Shown one piece after another: positions 1 through 7,560 of a stretch of DNA of 30,045 nucleotides. The stretch comes from Methanobacteriota archaeon (GTDB lineage Archaea; Thermoplasmatota; Poseidoniia; MGIII; CG-Epi1): NCBI GenBank assembly GCA_014240055.1, contig JAAZXP010000008.1, positions 1-30,045 of the forward strand. Direction: 5' to 3'. How positions within the stretch are numbered: the stretch's first letter is position 1; the number at the start of each line of letters is the position of its first letter. Below the pieces are notes generated by a model. The model was not told where the DNA came from, searched no databases, and was given only the letters and a program-made list of their open reading frames with translations. A program made the position numbers and the translations under genes.

Positions 1-1
1 A

Positions 2-157
2 AAATCACCATCCCAATTTTCTAATATTTTCATGTTATCTAATTCAAATGCAATGGCTGAACATAGACAAGAAGCCCTAGATGGCGGATTTGATGAGTTT
101 GAAACTAAACCTGTACGTTTACCATCGTTAATTGAAAAGATTGAAAATTTCACTTAA
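2..157 (+). CDS. Response regulator receiver domain, C-terminal fragment (5' end outside window)
   Basis: Reading from base 2, an open frame of 51 codons ends at TAA (155-157). Its translation matches the last third of a CheY-like receiver domain: a hydrophobic strand ending in S/N, then NAMAEHRQEAL, GGFDEFETKPV and a closing amphipathic helix LPSLIEKIENF. The lysine in TKPV corresponds to the conserved receiver lysine that contacts the phosphoryl group. The phospho-acceptor aspartate would lie upstream of the window, as would any output or kinase domain, so its partner cannot be named. The stop codon overlaps the stop of the convergent oxidoreductase gene, leaving no intergenic space. The domain call rests on motif resemblance over a short stretch. 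Confidence 0.7.
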   Translation, partial: KSPSQFSNIFMLSNSNAMAEHRQEALDGGFDEFETKPVRLPSLIEKIENFT

Positions 158-1179
158 TCAGGAATTATTACAACTTTACCAAACATAGTTCCTTCCTCTA
201 ATATCTGATGACCTTTAGCACCATCTGAAAGAGGTATCTCACAATCAATAACTGGTTTTATTGCACCTGAGCTCAACAATTTTAACAACTCAGTAAAATC
301 TGCATGCGAACCCATTGTAGATCCGAGAATAGACAATTGTTTGGAAAATAGATGCCTAATATCTGTTTCAGCAATTGGACCTTTTGTATTTCCTACTGTA
401 ACAATTCTACCACCAATTCCAGCCAATTGAATAGACCTTGACCAGGTTGGCTTGCCAACATTGTCCACTACAATATCATAACCTTTTCTCCCAATAACTG
501 GAAATAATTCTTTGTGCCAATTTTCATTAGCTTTATAATCAACAACAAAAGAAGCCCCTAAATCTTCTGCCTTATTCTTCTTTTCAGCACCACCTGCCAC
601 AACATGTACTTCAGCCCCAAAATACTTTGCAATTTGAATCGAAAGAGAATTGACTCCGCCGCCAGAACCCATTACCAGAACATTGTCACCTTTCTGTATT
701 CCTGCTCTAACTACGAGCATTCTGTAAGCCGTTAAGCCAGCGAGAAGTGGTGAAGCAGCTTCACTAGCTGTAAGACCTTCAGGACGCTTGTGTACATTTT
801 CTACTGGAACTGACACATACTCGGCACAACCTCCACTAATATGTTCTCCCAAAATACGATATCCTGGACTCATACTATCGAATCCCTTTTCAGTCCAATT
901 ATCTTGTTTAGTAGTAATTCCAGGATCTACAACGACTTTGTCACCTGATTTCCATTTTCCAGAATTTTCAACAACGACACCTGAAACATCACTCCCTCCA
1001 ATATGTGGCATTTCTAGATTCAGACCAGGCCAACCCTTCCTAATCCAGACATCCAAATGATTCAATGCACATGCTTCAACCTTGATTAAAACATGATTTT
1101 CTTGAACGACTAAATCAGGTAAGTCTCCATGCTGTAATACGCTTCTGTCACCGTGTTCTTCAAAGTAAAGTGCCTTCAT
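154..1179 (-). CDS. MDR-family NAD(P)-dependent oxidoreductase (quinone oxidoreductase / alcohol dehydrogenase-like)
   Basis: A full-length (341 aa) medium-chain dehydrogenase/reductase. The N-terminal GroES-like part (about 1-130) includes ACALNHLDVWIRKG. The Rossmann domain starts at the glycine-rich GSGGGV (171-176) followed by IQIAKYFGAEVHVVAG, typical of NAD(P)H binding. The four-cysteine structural zinc loop of classical alcohol dehydrogenases is absent, and the usual His-Glu of the catalytic zinc site reads GGSDVSG, so it is more like the zinc-free quinone oxidoreductase or enoyl reductase branch. The substrate cannot be deduced. It lies 6 nt downstream of taw3 and is probably the last gene of that transcript. 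The start ATG at 1179 gives the usual MKAL opening of the family. Confidence 0.85.
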   Translation of the reverse strand: MKALYFEEHGDRSVLQHGDLPDLVVQENHVLIKVEACALNHLDVWIRKGWPGLNLEMPHIGGSDVSGVVVENSGKWKSGDKVVVDPGITTKQDNWTEKGFDSMSPGYRILGEHISGGCAEYVSVPVENVHKRPEGLTASEAASPLLAGLTAYRMLVVRAGIQKGDNVLVMGSGGGVNSLSIQIAKYFGAEVHVVAGGAEKKNKAEDLGASFVVDYKANENWHKELFPVIGRKGYDIVVDNVGKPTWSRSIQLAGIGGRIVTVGNTKGPIAETDIRHLFSKQLSILGSTMGSHADFTELLKLLSSGAIKPVIDCEIPLSDGAKGHQILEEGTMFGKVVIIPD

Positions 1180-1185
1180 ATTAAT

Positions 1186-1806
1186 CTACAAACCAGATGG
1201 TATATATTCTAAAGCTTCTAATCTTGCCTGAGCTTTCACAAGTATTTTATTTGATTCTTCAATTATGAATTTTAAGCGTTCATCACTAGGTTTTTCAATT
1301 ACTCCATCTCGATATAGCAAATTATCAATCCTATTTGCTGAAAGAATTTCTACAACCCATTTATCATCATTTCCAGTTAATAGTGACGAATACTTCCAAC
1401 CTTGTCCATGAACAATACCTCTGAACTTTTGAGCTAATTCCATTGTTCTACAAGAGATATGGAAAATTGGAGATTGTCCTTGAAGTATTACTATTGAGTT
1501 AGCAGGTATTTCCAGGTTAGTAATTGCATCTTTGACCTCTTGGAACTCAACAGGACGATGCCATGTTTTGCGTAATGCCACTGAATCTTTTCTACCAATA
1601 TCTGGGAGAACAATTAATTGCAACCTACCTGCGCAACTGGATGTAGTAAAAATATCCGGATGAGAATTAAAGGAATTGAGAACTGAAATAACACCCTCAT
1701 CTACAAGACCTTCTGAAAGTGCATATTCCAACTTTTTCATTGCATTCGCTTTGTATTGACTAAATTCCATTACTAATTTTGGTCTCTTATGAGATAATTG
1801 TGCCAC
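1186..1806 (-). CDS. taw3: tRNA wybutosine-synthesising protein 3 homologue (Taw3/TYW3)
   Basis: A TYW3-family protein of 206 aa, in archaea the SAM-dependent N4-methyltransferase acting on the tricyclic wyosine intermediate at position 37 of tRNA-Phe. The diagnostic TTSSCAGR motif is at residues 54-61, and the later IVILQGQSPIFHISCRT and SANRIDNLL segments also fit the family. The first codon taken is GTG (1806); an ATG at 1770 gives MEFSQYKANAMKKLEYAL, where family members usually begin, so the protein may really be 194 aa. The gene ends with TAG, which shows that TAG is an ordinary terminator in this genome. It sits 20 nt after a DUF3137 gene and 6 nt before the oxidoreductase. No link between tRNA modification and these neighbours is obvious. 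Confidence 0.85.
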   Translation of the reverse strand: MAQLSHKRPKLVMEFSQYKANAMKKLEYALSEGLVDEGVISVLNSFNSHPDIFTTSSCAGRLQLIVLPDIGRKDSVALRKTWHRPVEFQEVKDAITNLEIPANSIVILQGQSPIFHISCRTMELAQKFRGIVHGQGWKYSSLLTGNDDKWVVEILSANRIDNLLYRDGVIEKPSDERLKFIIEESNKILVKAQARLEALEYIPSGL

Positions 1807-1826
1807 TCTTTAGAAAGGTATCCCTA

Positions 1827-3068
1827 TTATTTTTCCCAATATGGTTTAGCGTAGACTAGTTTGGGTTTGACTTTAGGCTTTACAACGGGCCCACTCCAAT
1901 TCCATTCTACATCGTGATCTGCTTTTTTTACAGATTCTAGATAAATGACACCGGGTGTTAATGTTATTCCCTCTACAACTTTACCCATTACTGTTGGAAC
2001 TGCCTCAACAACAGGTGCTTTACTCCATATTCGTGTATTAAGATCTAATTCTTTAACAATACTGTAAAAAAGTAATAAATCCTCGAAATACGCTAGGGGA
2101 TCTGCTGATTCATACAGTGGTCTGTACAGGTTAGGTTCTAACATATTATGATACGGTACTGCCATATTGAATTGATTGCCAACAAAACTTATTGACACTC
2201 CAGTATAACCCATAGACTCAATACTTTTACTGAGTTTTACAATTCTTTCCATTAAATCAGGTGTCAAAATATACCGAGCCACATTCTGATCTTCACAATA
2301 TGTTGAATACCTTTGCTCGAATTCAGGATTCTCTAAAATCACCTGATGCTTATCTCTCTTTTGAGAAGATTTAAAGAATTTTAAACTCTTACCTGGTAGT
2401 ACAAAAACGGGACATTTAAATGTTTTATTGAAATCTGCTACATAGAAAATACCGCTAAAGGAATTAGTCGAAATATCTGAAAATTCCATGAACGTATGTC
2501 CTACTTTGCCCCAAACCAAATCATCTCCAGAATAATTTTGTGAGCCCTCCTCTCCGGGCCAGAGAAAAGGATTGGATTCGTCTGATTCGTCTATTTTACC
2601 AAATAGTCTACTTTTATTAAACTTGTCAGAATCAATAAATTCTAATCGACTGTACCTCAAATTAGGGTCAAAAAACTTAATTATTTTAAGTATTATTTGT
2701 TTCTTAAAATTAGAAACAAAACTTTCGATTATGGTGTAATAAAGTGAAACCCAGAGAATGAAAGGAAGAAGAAAAATAGTGCCACAACACATCATAGGAA
2801 TCATCACTACCTCTCCAGCAAACTCAGCAATCTCAGCGATAATAACTAATGTATGTAATATAATATACAATAGATTTATGTCTATTGAAAAGAAAGTCGA
2901 CAAGATCCAAATTTCCACATATATGTAAGGAAGAAAAAAGAAAAGCCCATATGCAACCATCCAAAAATAAAGATTATAAACGGTTTTTTTTCTTTCCTCT
3001 TCTAATTTTCTAACATAAGGTATTATTTCATTCTTGTAGAAATTGATAAATTCTTCCCGAGTTCTCAT
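1827..3068 (-). CDS. DUF3137-family membrane protein (LemA-associated, copy 1)
   Basis: A 413-aa protein opening with FINFYKNEIIPYVRKLEEER, followed by three or four hydrophobic segments (about 26-51 and 64-115) and a soluble C-terminal region. This layout fits DUF3137 proteins, which commonly neighbour lemA. It is clearly paralogous to the gene at 3735-5138: shared blocks include a GKVG segment with a following F-S-[DE]-[IV]-S, FSG[IV]F..[DV]FNK.F.C, ARYILTP.LME and DLNTRIWSK. The start is 21 nt downstream of the lemA stop, so the two are very likely co-transcribed. Function is unknown for the family; a role in the membrane with LemA is inferred from the neighbourhood only. Confidence 0.7.
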   Translation of the reverse strand: MRTREEFINFYKNEIIPYVRKLEEERKKTVYNLYFWMVAYGLFFFLPYIYVEIWILSTFFSIDINLLYIILHTLVIIAEIAEFAGEVVMIPMMCCGTIFLLPFILWVSLYYTIIESFVSNFKKQIILKIIKFFDPNLRYSRLEFIDSDKFNKSRLFGKIDESDESNPFLWPGEEGSQNYSGDDLVWGKVGHTFMEFSDISTNSFSGIFYVADFNKTFKCPVFVLPGKSLKFFKSSQKRDKHQVILENPEFEQRYSTYCEDQNVARYILTPDLMERIVKLSKSIESMGYTGVSISFVGNQFNMAVPYHNMLEPNLYRPLYESADPLAYFEDLLLFYSIVKELDLNTRIWSKAPVVEAVPTVMGKVVEGITLTPGVIYLESVKKADHDVEWNWSGPVVKPKVKPKLVYAKPYWEK

Positions 3069-3089
3069 CTAAACTAATACAACAAAATA

Positions 3090-3662
3090 TTATTTGTCTA
3101 GCAAAGACCCGACATCAATATTTCCTTTTTTAACTTCAGTAGTTTCAAACCATTCTTTTGCAGTAAGACCCATATTAGAGGCCACTATACTGCTAGGAAA
3201 CATTTGTACGTCATTATTGTATGAGGTAACCATCGCATTGAAAGTTCTACGAGCTGCTGCTAATTGAGCTTCAATTTCATTCAAAGATGCTTGCAAATGT
3301 AAGAAATTTTCATTTGCCTTAAGGTTCGGATAATTCTCGACTGCGACTTTAATGTCTGCTAAAGCACCGGAAATTTGATTATTAAGGGCTATTTTTTCAT
3401 TATCAGAAGCTTTCCCTGACATTGCTCTAGAACGTAACTCAGTAACCTTTGTCAAAGTCTCTTTTTCATGAATCATATATCCCTTAACTACAGAAACAAG
3501 ATTTGGAATTAAATCATATCTTTTTGTTAATTGAACATCTATTCCAGAGAAGGCATTTCCTACTTGATTATCACTATTTATCAACCTATTATAAGTACTA
3601 AAATACCACAAGACTATTACAATTCCAATTATGCTAACCAAACCAACGATTATTAGTATCAT
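3090..3662 (-). CDS. lemA: LemA family protein
   Basis: A typical LemA protein of 190 aa. It has one N-terminal membrane helix (about 2-20), a short outward N-terminus and a long helical domain. Family motifs are present in order: YNRLINSDNQV, KRYDLIPNLV, YPNLKANENFLHLQ, LNEIEAQLAAARRTFNAMV and YNNDVQMFPSSIVA. The biochemical role of LemA is not established; the soluble part is a four-helix bundle thought to act at the membrane. Here it lies between two DUF3137 paralogues, an arrangement that supports a joint membrane function. A TATA-like element lies about 37 nt upstream of the ATG, so lemA probably has its own promoter and heads the lemA-DUF3137-taw3-oxidoreductase unit. Confidence 0.92.
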   Translation of the reverse strand: MILIIVGLVSIIGIVIVLWYFSTYNRLINSDNQVGNAFSGIDVQLTKRYDLIPNLVSVVKGYMIHEKETLTKVTELRSRAMSGKASDNEKIALNNQISGALADIKVAVENYPNLKANENFLHLQASLNEIEAQLAAARRTFNAMVTSYNNDVQMFPSSIVASNMGLTAKEWFETTEVKKGNIDVGSLLDK

Positions 3663-3695
3663 TTACACATCACTACTGCATTGCAAAACTGTGTG

Positions 3696-3704
3696 TGTAT
3701 ATAC
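3696..3704 (-). promoter_or_regulatory. TATA-like box for lemA
   Basis: On the minus strand an element reading TATATAC lies about 37 nt before the lemA ATG, in a 72-nt gap between two same-strand genes. Spacing would place transcription start roughly 10-14 nt before the start codon. Assigned by position and sequence only. Confidence 0.4.
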
Positions 3705-3734
3705 AATTTATCACTAACGTGAATTACTAAACTA

Positions 3735-5138
3735 TTATGACTTATCATGGGACAAATTATATGCAACAGTACCATCTAAATTATAAATGGTATCTTTTGA
3801 TATTTCATTCTTTTTTAATTGCTTTGACCAGATGCGAGTGTTTAAGTCAAAATCTTTTACTATACCCACAAAATTAGTTGTATCAAAATAATAATTTTGT
3901 ACAAATTTAGGAACCTTGCCAGTTTTAAGTTCCTCTAACTCAGCTTTTTGGAAAAGTGTCTTAGGATCCAAATGGCTCCTTGTTTCACGTTCAGAACCAG
4001 TTTGACATTCATCCACTATTCCATAGGTTTCAACTGCAATATACATTTTAGAATTGACAAAAGAAAAGAAAACATTTCCATGCCTCTTTGAATAATAGAA
4101 TTTAGAAGTAAAAGACATTATCTGTTCCATTAAAACTGGAGTTAGAATATATCTTGCTCCAACTTGACTATTAGTATAAACATTGAAAAACTTTTCAAAA
4201 CCAAGATTTTCTAACTCTAATTCTGGATTACTTGACAACTCACTATGTTTAATGTTTAACATATAACTTGATTTAGGTATAACAAAAGTTTCGCACTGAA
4301 AATCTTTATTAAAATCTACAATCGCAAATACGCCTGAAAAAAATTTAACCTCCGAAGGCCTACTCGCAACTTCAATACCTCGAGCCGTTCCGGAACCTAG
4401 GCTAAGGGATGCAGTGTGAATTGCCACGTTTACTAAAACCTCTGCTGCAAGACTCGCGACGCCTACTGCTAAATCTCTTGCCAACTGCCCTCTACGTAGT
4501 GAAGCCTTAGGCACATGGAAGAAGCTGACTTCAGAAAAAGCAATCGTAGTATCTCCAACTTTACCTGAGATTAGGTCTTCCCCTTTTGAAATCTTTATGG
4601 TAGAATGATTCGTAGGTATTCCACCTGCCCTTTGCATACTATCAAATTCTGAAGATCCAATATGTGAAAAAATCTTCGAAGCTGAAATATCCTTAAATGT
4701 AATATAATCTCTAGCATTATAATCAAGATTCGGGTGAATAAAATTGATGGATTTCTCAATAACTGAAGGGAAATAATTTTCCCATGACACTTCTTTTGAA
4801 TAAGTAAAATAAGCAAATGATGTAATCGCTACGGTAACGAAAATCGAAAGCATTCCGCGCCAAATTGCATCTGAACTAGTTAATGTTGACGAGGCTGTAG
4901 AGCTGCTAATCATTAGATTAGGCAATACCGAAAAATAAAGAAAAATTTGTATGAAAAAGGACCCTATGGCTATAAGCGGCAACCAAGACATAATAAAATT
5001 ATTAAGCTCTAATTGCGGAATTCTTTTTTTGAAATAAGGGAAAATATGACTTTTATAATATGCTGAATACTCCTCAGGAGTAACTTCTACATTCCACTTA
5101 GCAGGCGGTCTATTCCATTCAATTTCTTCCTTCACCAT
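3735..5138 (-). CDS. DUF3137-family membrane protein (LemA-associated, copy 2)
   Basis: A 467-aa paralogue of the gene at 1827-3068. After YYKSHIFPYFKKRIPQLE come two clear hydrophobic segments (about 48-76 and 94-112), then the soluble region with GKVGDTTIAFSEVS, FFSGVFAIVDFNKDF, GARYILTPVLMEQIM and FDLNTRIWSKQ. Relative to copy 1 it has an inserted alanine/valine-rich stretch (about residues 215-255, around LAVGVASLAAEVLVNVA) that could be an extra membrane-associated hairpin. It is the upstream partner of lemA, separated by 72 nt. A TATA-like element 28 nt before the ATG suggests leaderless transcription. The function is unknown. Confidence 0.65.
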   Translation of the reverse strand: MVKEEIEWNRPPAKWNVEVTPEEYSAYYKSHIFPYFKKRIPQLELNNFIMSWLPLIAIGSFFIQIFLYFSVLPNLMISSSTASSTLTSSDAIWRGMLSIFVTVAITSFAYFTYSKEVSWENYFPSVIEKSINFIHPNLDYNARDYITFKDISASKIFSHIGSSEFDSMQRAGGIPTNHSTIKISKGEDLISGKVGDTTIAFSEVSFFHVPKASLRRGQLARDLAVGVASLAAEVLVNVAIHTASLSLGSGTARGIEVASRPSEVKFFSGVFAIVDFNKDFQCETFVIPKSSYMLNIKHSELSSNPELELENLGFEKFFNVYTNSQVGARYILTPVLMEQIMSFTSKFYYSKRHGNVFFSFVNSKMYIAVETYGIVDECQTGSERETRSHLDPKTLFQKAELEELKTGKVPKFVQNYYFDTTNFVGIVKDFDLNTRIWSKQLKKNEISKDTIYNLDGTVAYNLSHDKS

Positions 5139-5160
5139 GAACGCTATCCATTTCCTATAC

Positions 5161-5170
5161 TATTATATAA
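5161..5170 (-). promoter_or_regulatory. TATA box for the upstream DUF3137 gene
   Basis: TTATATAATA on the minus strand is centred about 28 nt before the ATG at 5138, the spacing expected for a leaderless archaeal mRNA. The surrounding 5139-5262 gap (124 nt) contains no gene; a second AT-rich stretch (around 5190-5200) could be an alternative element. Confidence 0.5.
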
Positions 5171-5262
5171 CTGCCATGCACTAGTGATATTTATAAAAAT
5201 CATATTCCAATATCTGTCCTAATTCAGATAATAGGAAGAGCTAAGATTGTGCACAGATTCAA

Positions 5263-5682
5263 TTACGATTTACCTATAACACTAATTATTAGATTTCTAT
5301 TGTGGCTTTGATCTCTATGCTCCCATACATAAATTCCTTGCCAAGTTCCTAAAGAAAGTGTACCATTGACAACAGGAATAGTTTCAGAAGTACTAGTCAA
5401 AGCCGAACGAATATGTGCGGGCATGTCATCTTTGCCTTCCATATTGTGAGTATAAGGAAAATCTTCAGGTGCTAATTTGGAAAATATTGTTTCAAAATCT
5501 TTTCTAACGGAAGGATCATAGTTCTCCTGGATAACTAAACTAGCACTGGTATGTTTGATGAATAAATTACAAACTCCATTTTGAATGTTAGATTCACTTA
5601 CAAAATTCTGAACTTCTTTTGTGATGTCTAAAAAAGATTTAGGAGACGTACGAAATTCTAATGTCCCTTGTGACAACACCAT
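5263..5682 (-). CDS. YjbQ/UPF0047 family protein (secondary thiamine-phosphate synthase-like)
   Basis: A complete 139-aa member of the YjbQ family, a compact beta fold with conserved histidines. Diagnostic segments are LFIKHTSASLVIQENYDPSV, PYTHNMEGKDDMPAHIRSAL and the ending LGTWQGIYVWEHRD. E. coli YjbQ shows weak thiamine-phosphate synthase activity, but the physiological role is not settled and no thiamine gene is nearby. It is divergent from dph5 with only 34 nt between start codons, so both transcripts are probably leaderless. Confidence 0.88.
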   Translation of the reverse strand: MVLSQGTLEFRTSPKSFLDITKEVQNFVSESNIQNGVCNLFIKHTSASLVIQENYDPSVRKDFETIFSKLAPEDFPYTHNMEGKDDMPAHIRSALTSTSETIPVVNGTLSLGTWQGIYVWEHRDQSHNRNLIISVIGKS

Positions 5683-5716
5683 AGTAACTAATTAAGAGAG
5701 CCTCAAATAAGACTTC
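5683..5716. promoter_or_regulatory. Compact divergent promoter region between the YjbQ gene and dph5
   Basis: Only 34 nt separate two divergent start codons. An AT-rich element CTAATTAAG (5686-5694) lies about 27 nt before the dph5 ATG. On the other strand CTTATTTG (around 5703-5710) lies about 25 nt before the YjbQ ATG. The two elements would be interleaved, giving overlapping leaderless promoters. This is inferred from spacing. Confidence 0.35.
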
Positions 5717-6463
5717 ATGTTAACAATGATTGGTTTGGGTCTAGGCGGGCCAAATTCAATAACAATGGATGGCGTTATTGCTCTAAGTTTGTCAGAACAC
5801 ATCTTCTATGAAACATATACCTCACCTATACATTCTGACACACTAGAATGGGTAAAAATAAAGTCACAAAAGGAACCGGTATACCTTTCTAGAAGTCAAG
5901 TTGAAGAACCTGAAGAATTAATTAGTTTAGCAAAGAAGACAAATGTGTCTTTACTAATTGTAGGGGATGCCTTGTCAGCTACAACACACGTAAGTTTATT
6001 ATTAGAATGTAAAAAGAACAATATTGAATATCAAGTAATACACAATGCCTCAGTTCTTACTGCCGTTGCAGGAATTTTAGGATTACAACATTACAATTTT
6101 GGACCAGTAGCAACTCTTGTTCTACCAGAAGGGAATTACAGGCCTTTGAGTCCAATTGACAAAATAAAAACCAATATGGAAAATGGAAACCATAGTTTAG
6201 TTCTTTTAGACATAAAAGCAGATCAACCAGATAAAGAACCGATTTACATGACTGCAACACAAGCTGCCGAACAAATGATTGAAGCTGGAATACCAAATGA
6301 CACAAAAGTGGCAGTGGCTGCCAGAGTTGGAAGATAGGACCAAGAATTGTGGTATGGAAAACTAAAATATTTGGCAAATAGAGACTTAGGAAAAGAACCT
6401 CACAGCCTAGTAGTTCCCTCTAGATTACACTTCACTGAAAAGGAATTCCTCGATAACCTCTAA
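5717..6463 (+). CDS. dph5: Diphthine synthase Dph5, interrupted by an in-frame TAG at codon 207
   Basis: The SAM-dependent methyltransferase of diphthamide biosynthesis on translation elongation factor 2 (tetrapyrrole methylase fold). The open part encodes 206 aa: MIGLGLGGP at the start, FYETYTS, VGDALSATTH, VIHNASVLTAVAGI, LPEGNYRP and AARVGR, all matching Dph5. TAG at 6335-6337 then stops the frame. The same frame continues without a shift through DQELWYGKLKYLANRDLG, KEPHSLVVPSRLHF and EKEFLDNL to TAA at 6461-6463. With the TAG codon the gene has 248 codons, close to the roughly 250-265 aa of archaeal Dph5. The downstream part keeps the conserved PHSLVVP..LHF end, so decay must be very recent, or the TAG is a sequencing error or is read through. 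TAG ends other genes here (taw3, nuoJ1, the prenyl synthase), so a general reassignment is unlikely. Confidence 0.85.
6335..6337 (+). other. In-frame TAG inside dph5
   Basis: The TAG separates AARVGR from DQELWYGKL. Many Dph5 proteins have an acidic residue here in a G-S-E-D-Q-like context, so a single G-to-T change from GAG would be enough to explain it. That ancestral codon is an inference. Confidence 0.8.
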
Positions 6464-6471
6464 CCGCTCTA

Positions 6472-6480
6472 GTTTTAAGC
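6472..6480 (+). promoter_or_regulatory. Possible TATA element for carAB
   Basis: GTTTTAAG lies about 29 nt before the carA ATG, which would suit a leaderless transcript. It falls inside a short inverted repeat (CTAGTT, 6469-6474, and AACTAG, 6489-6494). The element is weak and not close to a canonical archaeal TATA box. Confidence 0.25.
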
Positions 6481-6504
6481 CCCCCTCGAACTAGTTCTAC
6501 CTAG

Positions 6505-7560
6505 ATGCAGGGGTGGATAGCACTAGAGAACGGTTCAGTTTTTTTTGGTGAATCATTTGGGTTTGAAAAAACCATAGAAGGAGAACTTGTTTTCAATACA
6601 TCAATGACAGGGTACCAAGAAGCCCTAACAGACCCCAGTTATGCAGGTCAAATTTTAATGTTTACATTTCCTCAAATAGGAAATTATGGTTGCAATAAAG
6701 ATTCTTATGAATCTAAGAGAATCCAAACACAAGCTTGCATTGTCAAAGAATGGTGCCGTAAACCTTACCAAGGTGAAATGAACTTAGATGAATGGTTTAA
6801 GAAAGAAAAGATACCTGCAATTGAAGGAATAGATACTAGAGAACTAACTATTATGACAAGAGAAGTAGGCACGTTAAGATCTGTAATGTGCACTGATGGA
6901 ACTATAACTCCTGAAGAAGGTGTAAAACGTGCAGCAAGCATGTCATGGCCATCTGACGAAAACCTAGTTGCCAAAGTATCTACATCTAAAATTTATAAAG
7001 AAGGAAACAAGGGTCCAAAAGTTACTCTCTATGATTGGGGAGTTAAGCAATCCATAGTTACTAATCTTGCAAAGAAGAATAGGGTAACTGTTGTTCCATG
7101 GAATTATACTTTAGATGAAATTAAAAAGACAAAACCTGATTTAGTATTTCTAAGCAACGGCCCTGGAGATCCAGACCATCCAGATTTGTCCCCTGTCGTT
7201 AATACAATAAAAGAGATTATAGATGAAATACCAGTCATTGGAATATGCTTAGGCCATCAAATCTTGGGATTAGCCTTAGGCGGTAAAACTTACAAACTAA
7301 AATATGGACACCGAGGCGGAAACCAACCGGTAAAAGACATTCAAAACGAGGTAGTGTACATAACATCTCAAAACCATGGATTTGCTCTACATGAATTACC
7401 CAAGAATGTTAAAGAAACGTTTATAAATTTAAATGATAATACCTGTGAGGGAATTCAATCGAATAACTGCTGGTCCGTACAATTCCATCCCGAGGCTGCA
7501 CCAGGACCCATGGATGCAAATGTATTATTTGAAAAAGTTAAGGAGATGATTGATGGGTAA
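6505..7560 (+). CDS. carA: Carbamoyl-phosphate synthase small (glutaminase) subunit
   Basis: Hydrolyses glutamine and channels ammonia to CarB for carbamoyl phosphate, a precursor of pyrimidines and arginine. The 351-aa protein is full length. The N-terminal CarA-specific domain (about 1-150) begins GWIALENGSVFFGESFG. The class I glutamine amidotransferase domain carries the nucleophile Cys248 in GICLGHQ and the dyad His328/Glu330 in QFHPEAAPGP. The start ATG at 6505 gives the normal CarA N-terminus. It overlaps carB by 8 nt, and the AGGAG before carB lies inside the carA coding sequence, indicating translational coupling. Confidence 0.96.
   Translation: MQGWIALENGSVFFGESFGFEKTIEGELVFNTSMTGYQEALTDPSYAGQILMFTFPQIGNYGCNKDSYESKRIQTQACIVKEWCRKPYQGEMNLDEWFKKEKIPAIEGIDTRELTIMTREVGTLRSVMCTDGTITPEEGVKRAASMSWPSDENLVAKVSTSKIYKEGNKGPKVTLYDWGVKQSIVTNLAKKNRVTVVPWNYTLDEIKKTKPDLVFLSNGPGDPDHPDLSPVVNTIKEIIDEIPVIGICLGHQILGLALGGKTYKLKYGHRGGNQPVKDIQNEVVYITSQNHGFALHELPKNVKETFINLNDNTCEGIQSNNCWSVQFHPEAAPGPMDANVLFEKVKEMIDG

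Noticed and set aside
6335..6337. TAG in dph5 as genome-wide pyrrolysine coding
   Set aside because: TAG terminates taw3, nuoJ1, the prenyl synthase, the 86-aa gene and the ROK kinase at natural ends, and no pyl genes are visible.
6469..6494. CTAGTT/AACTAG inverted repeat before carA as a riboswitch or attenuator
   Set aside because: Only a 6-bp stem with a 14-nt loop, and it lies where the promoter should be, so it is probably not transcribed.
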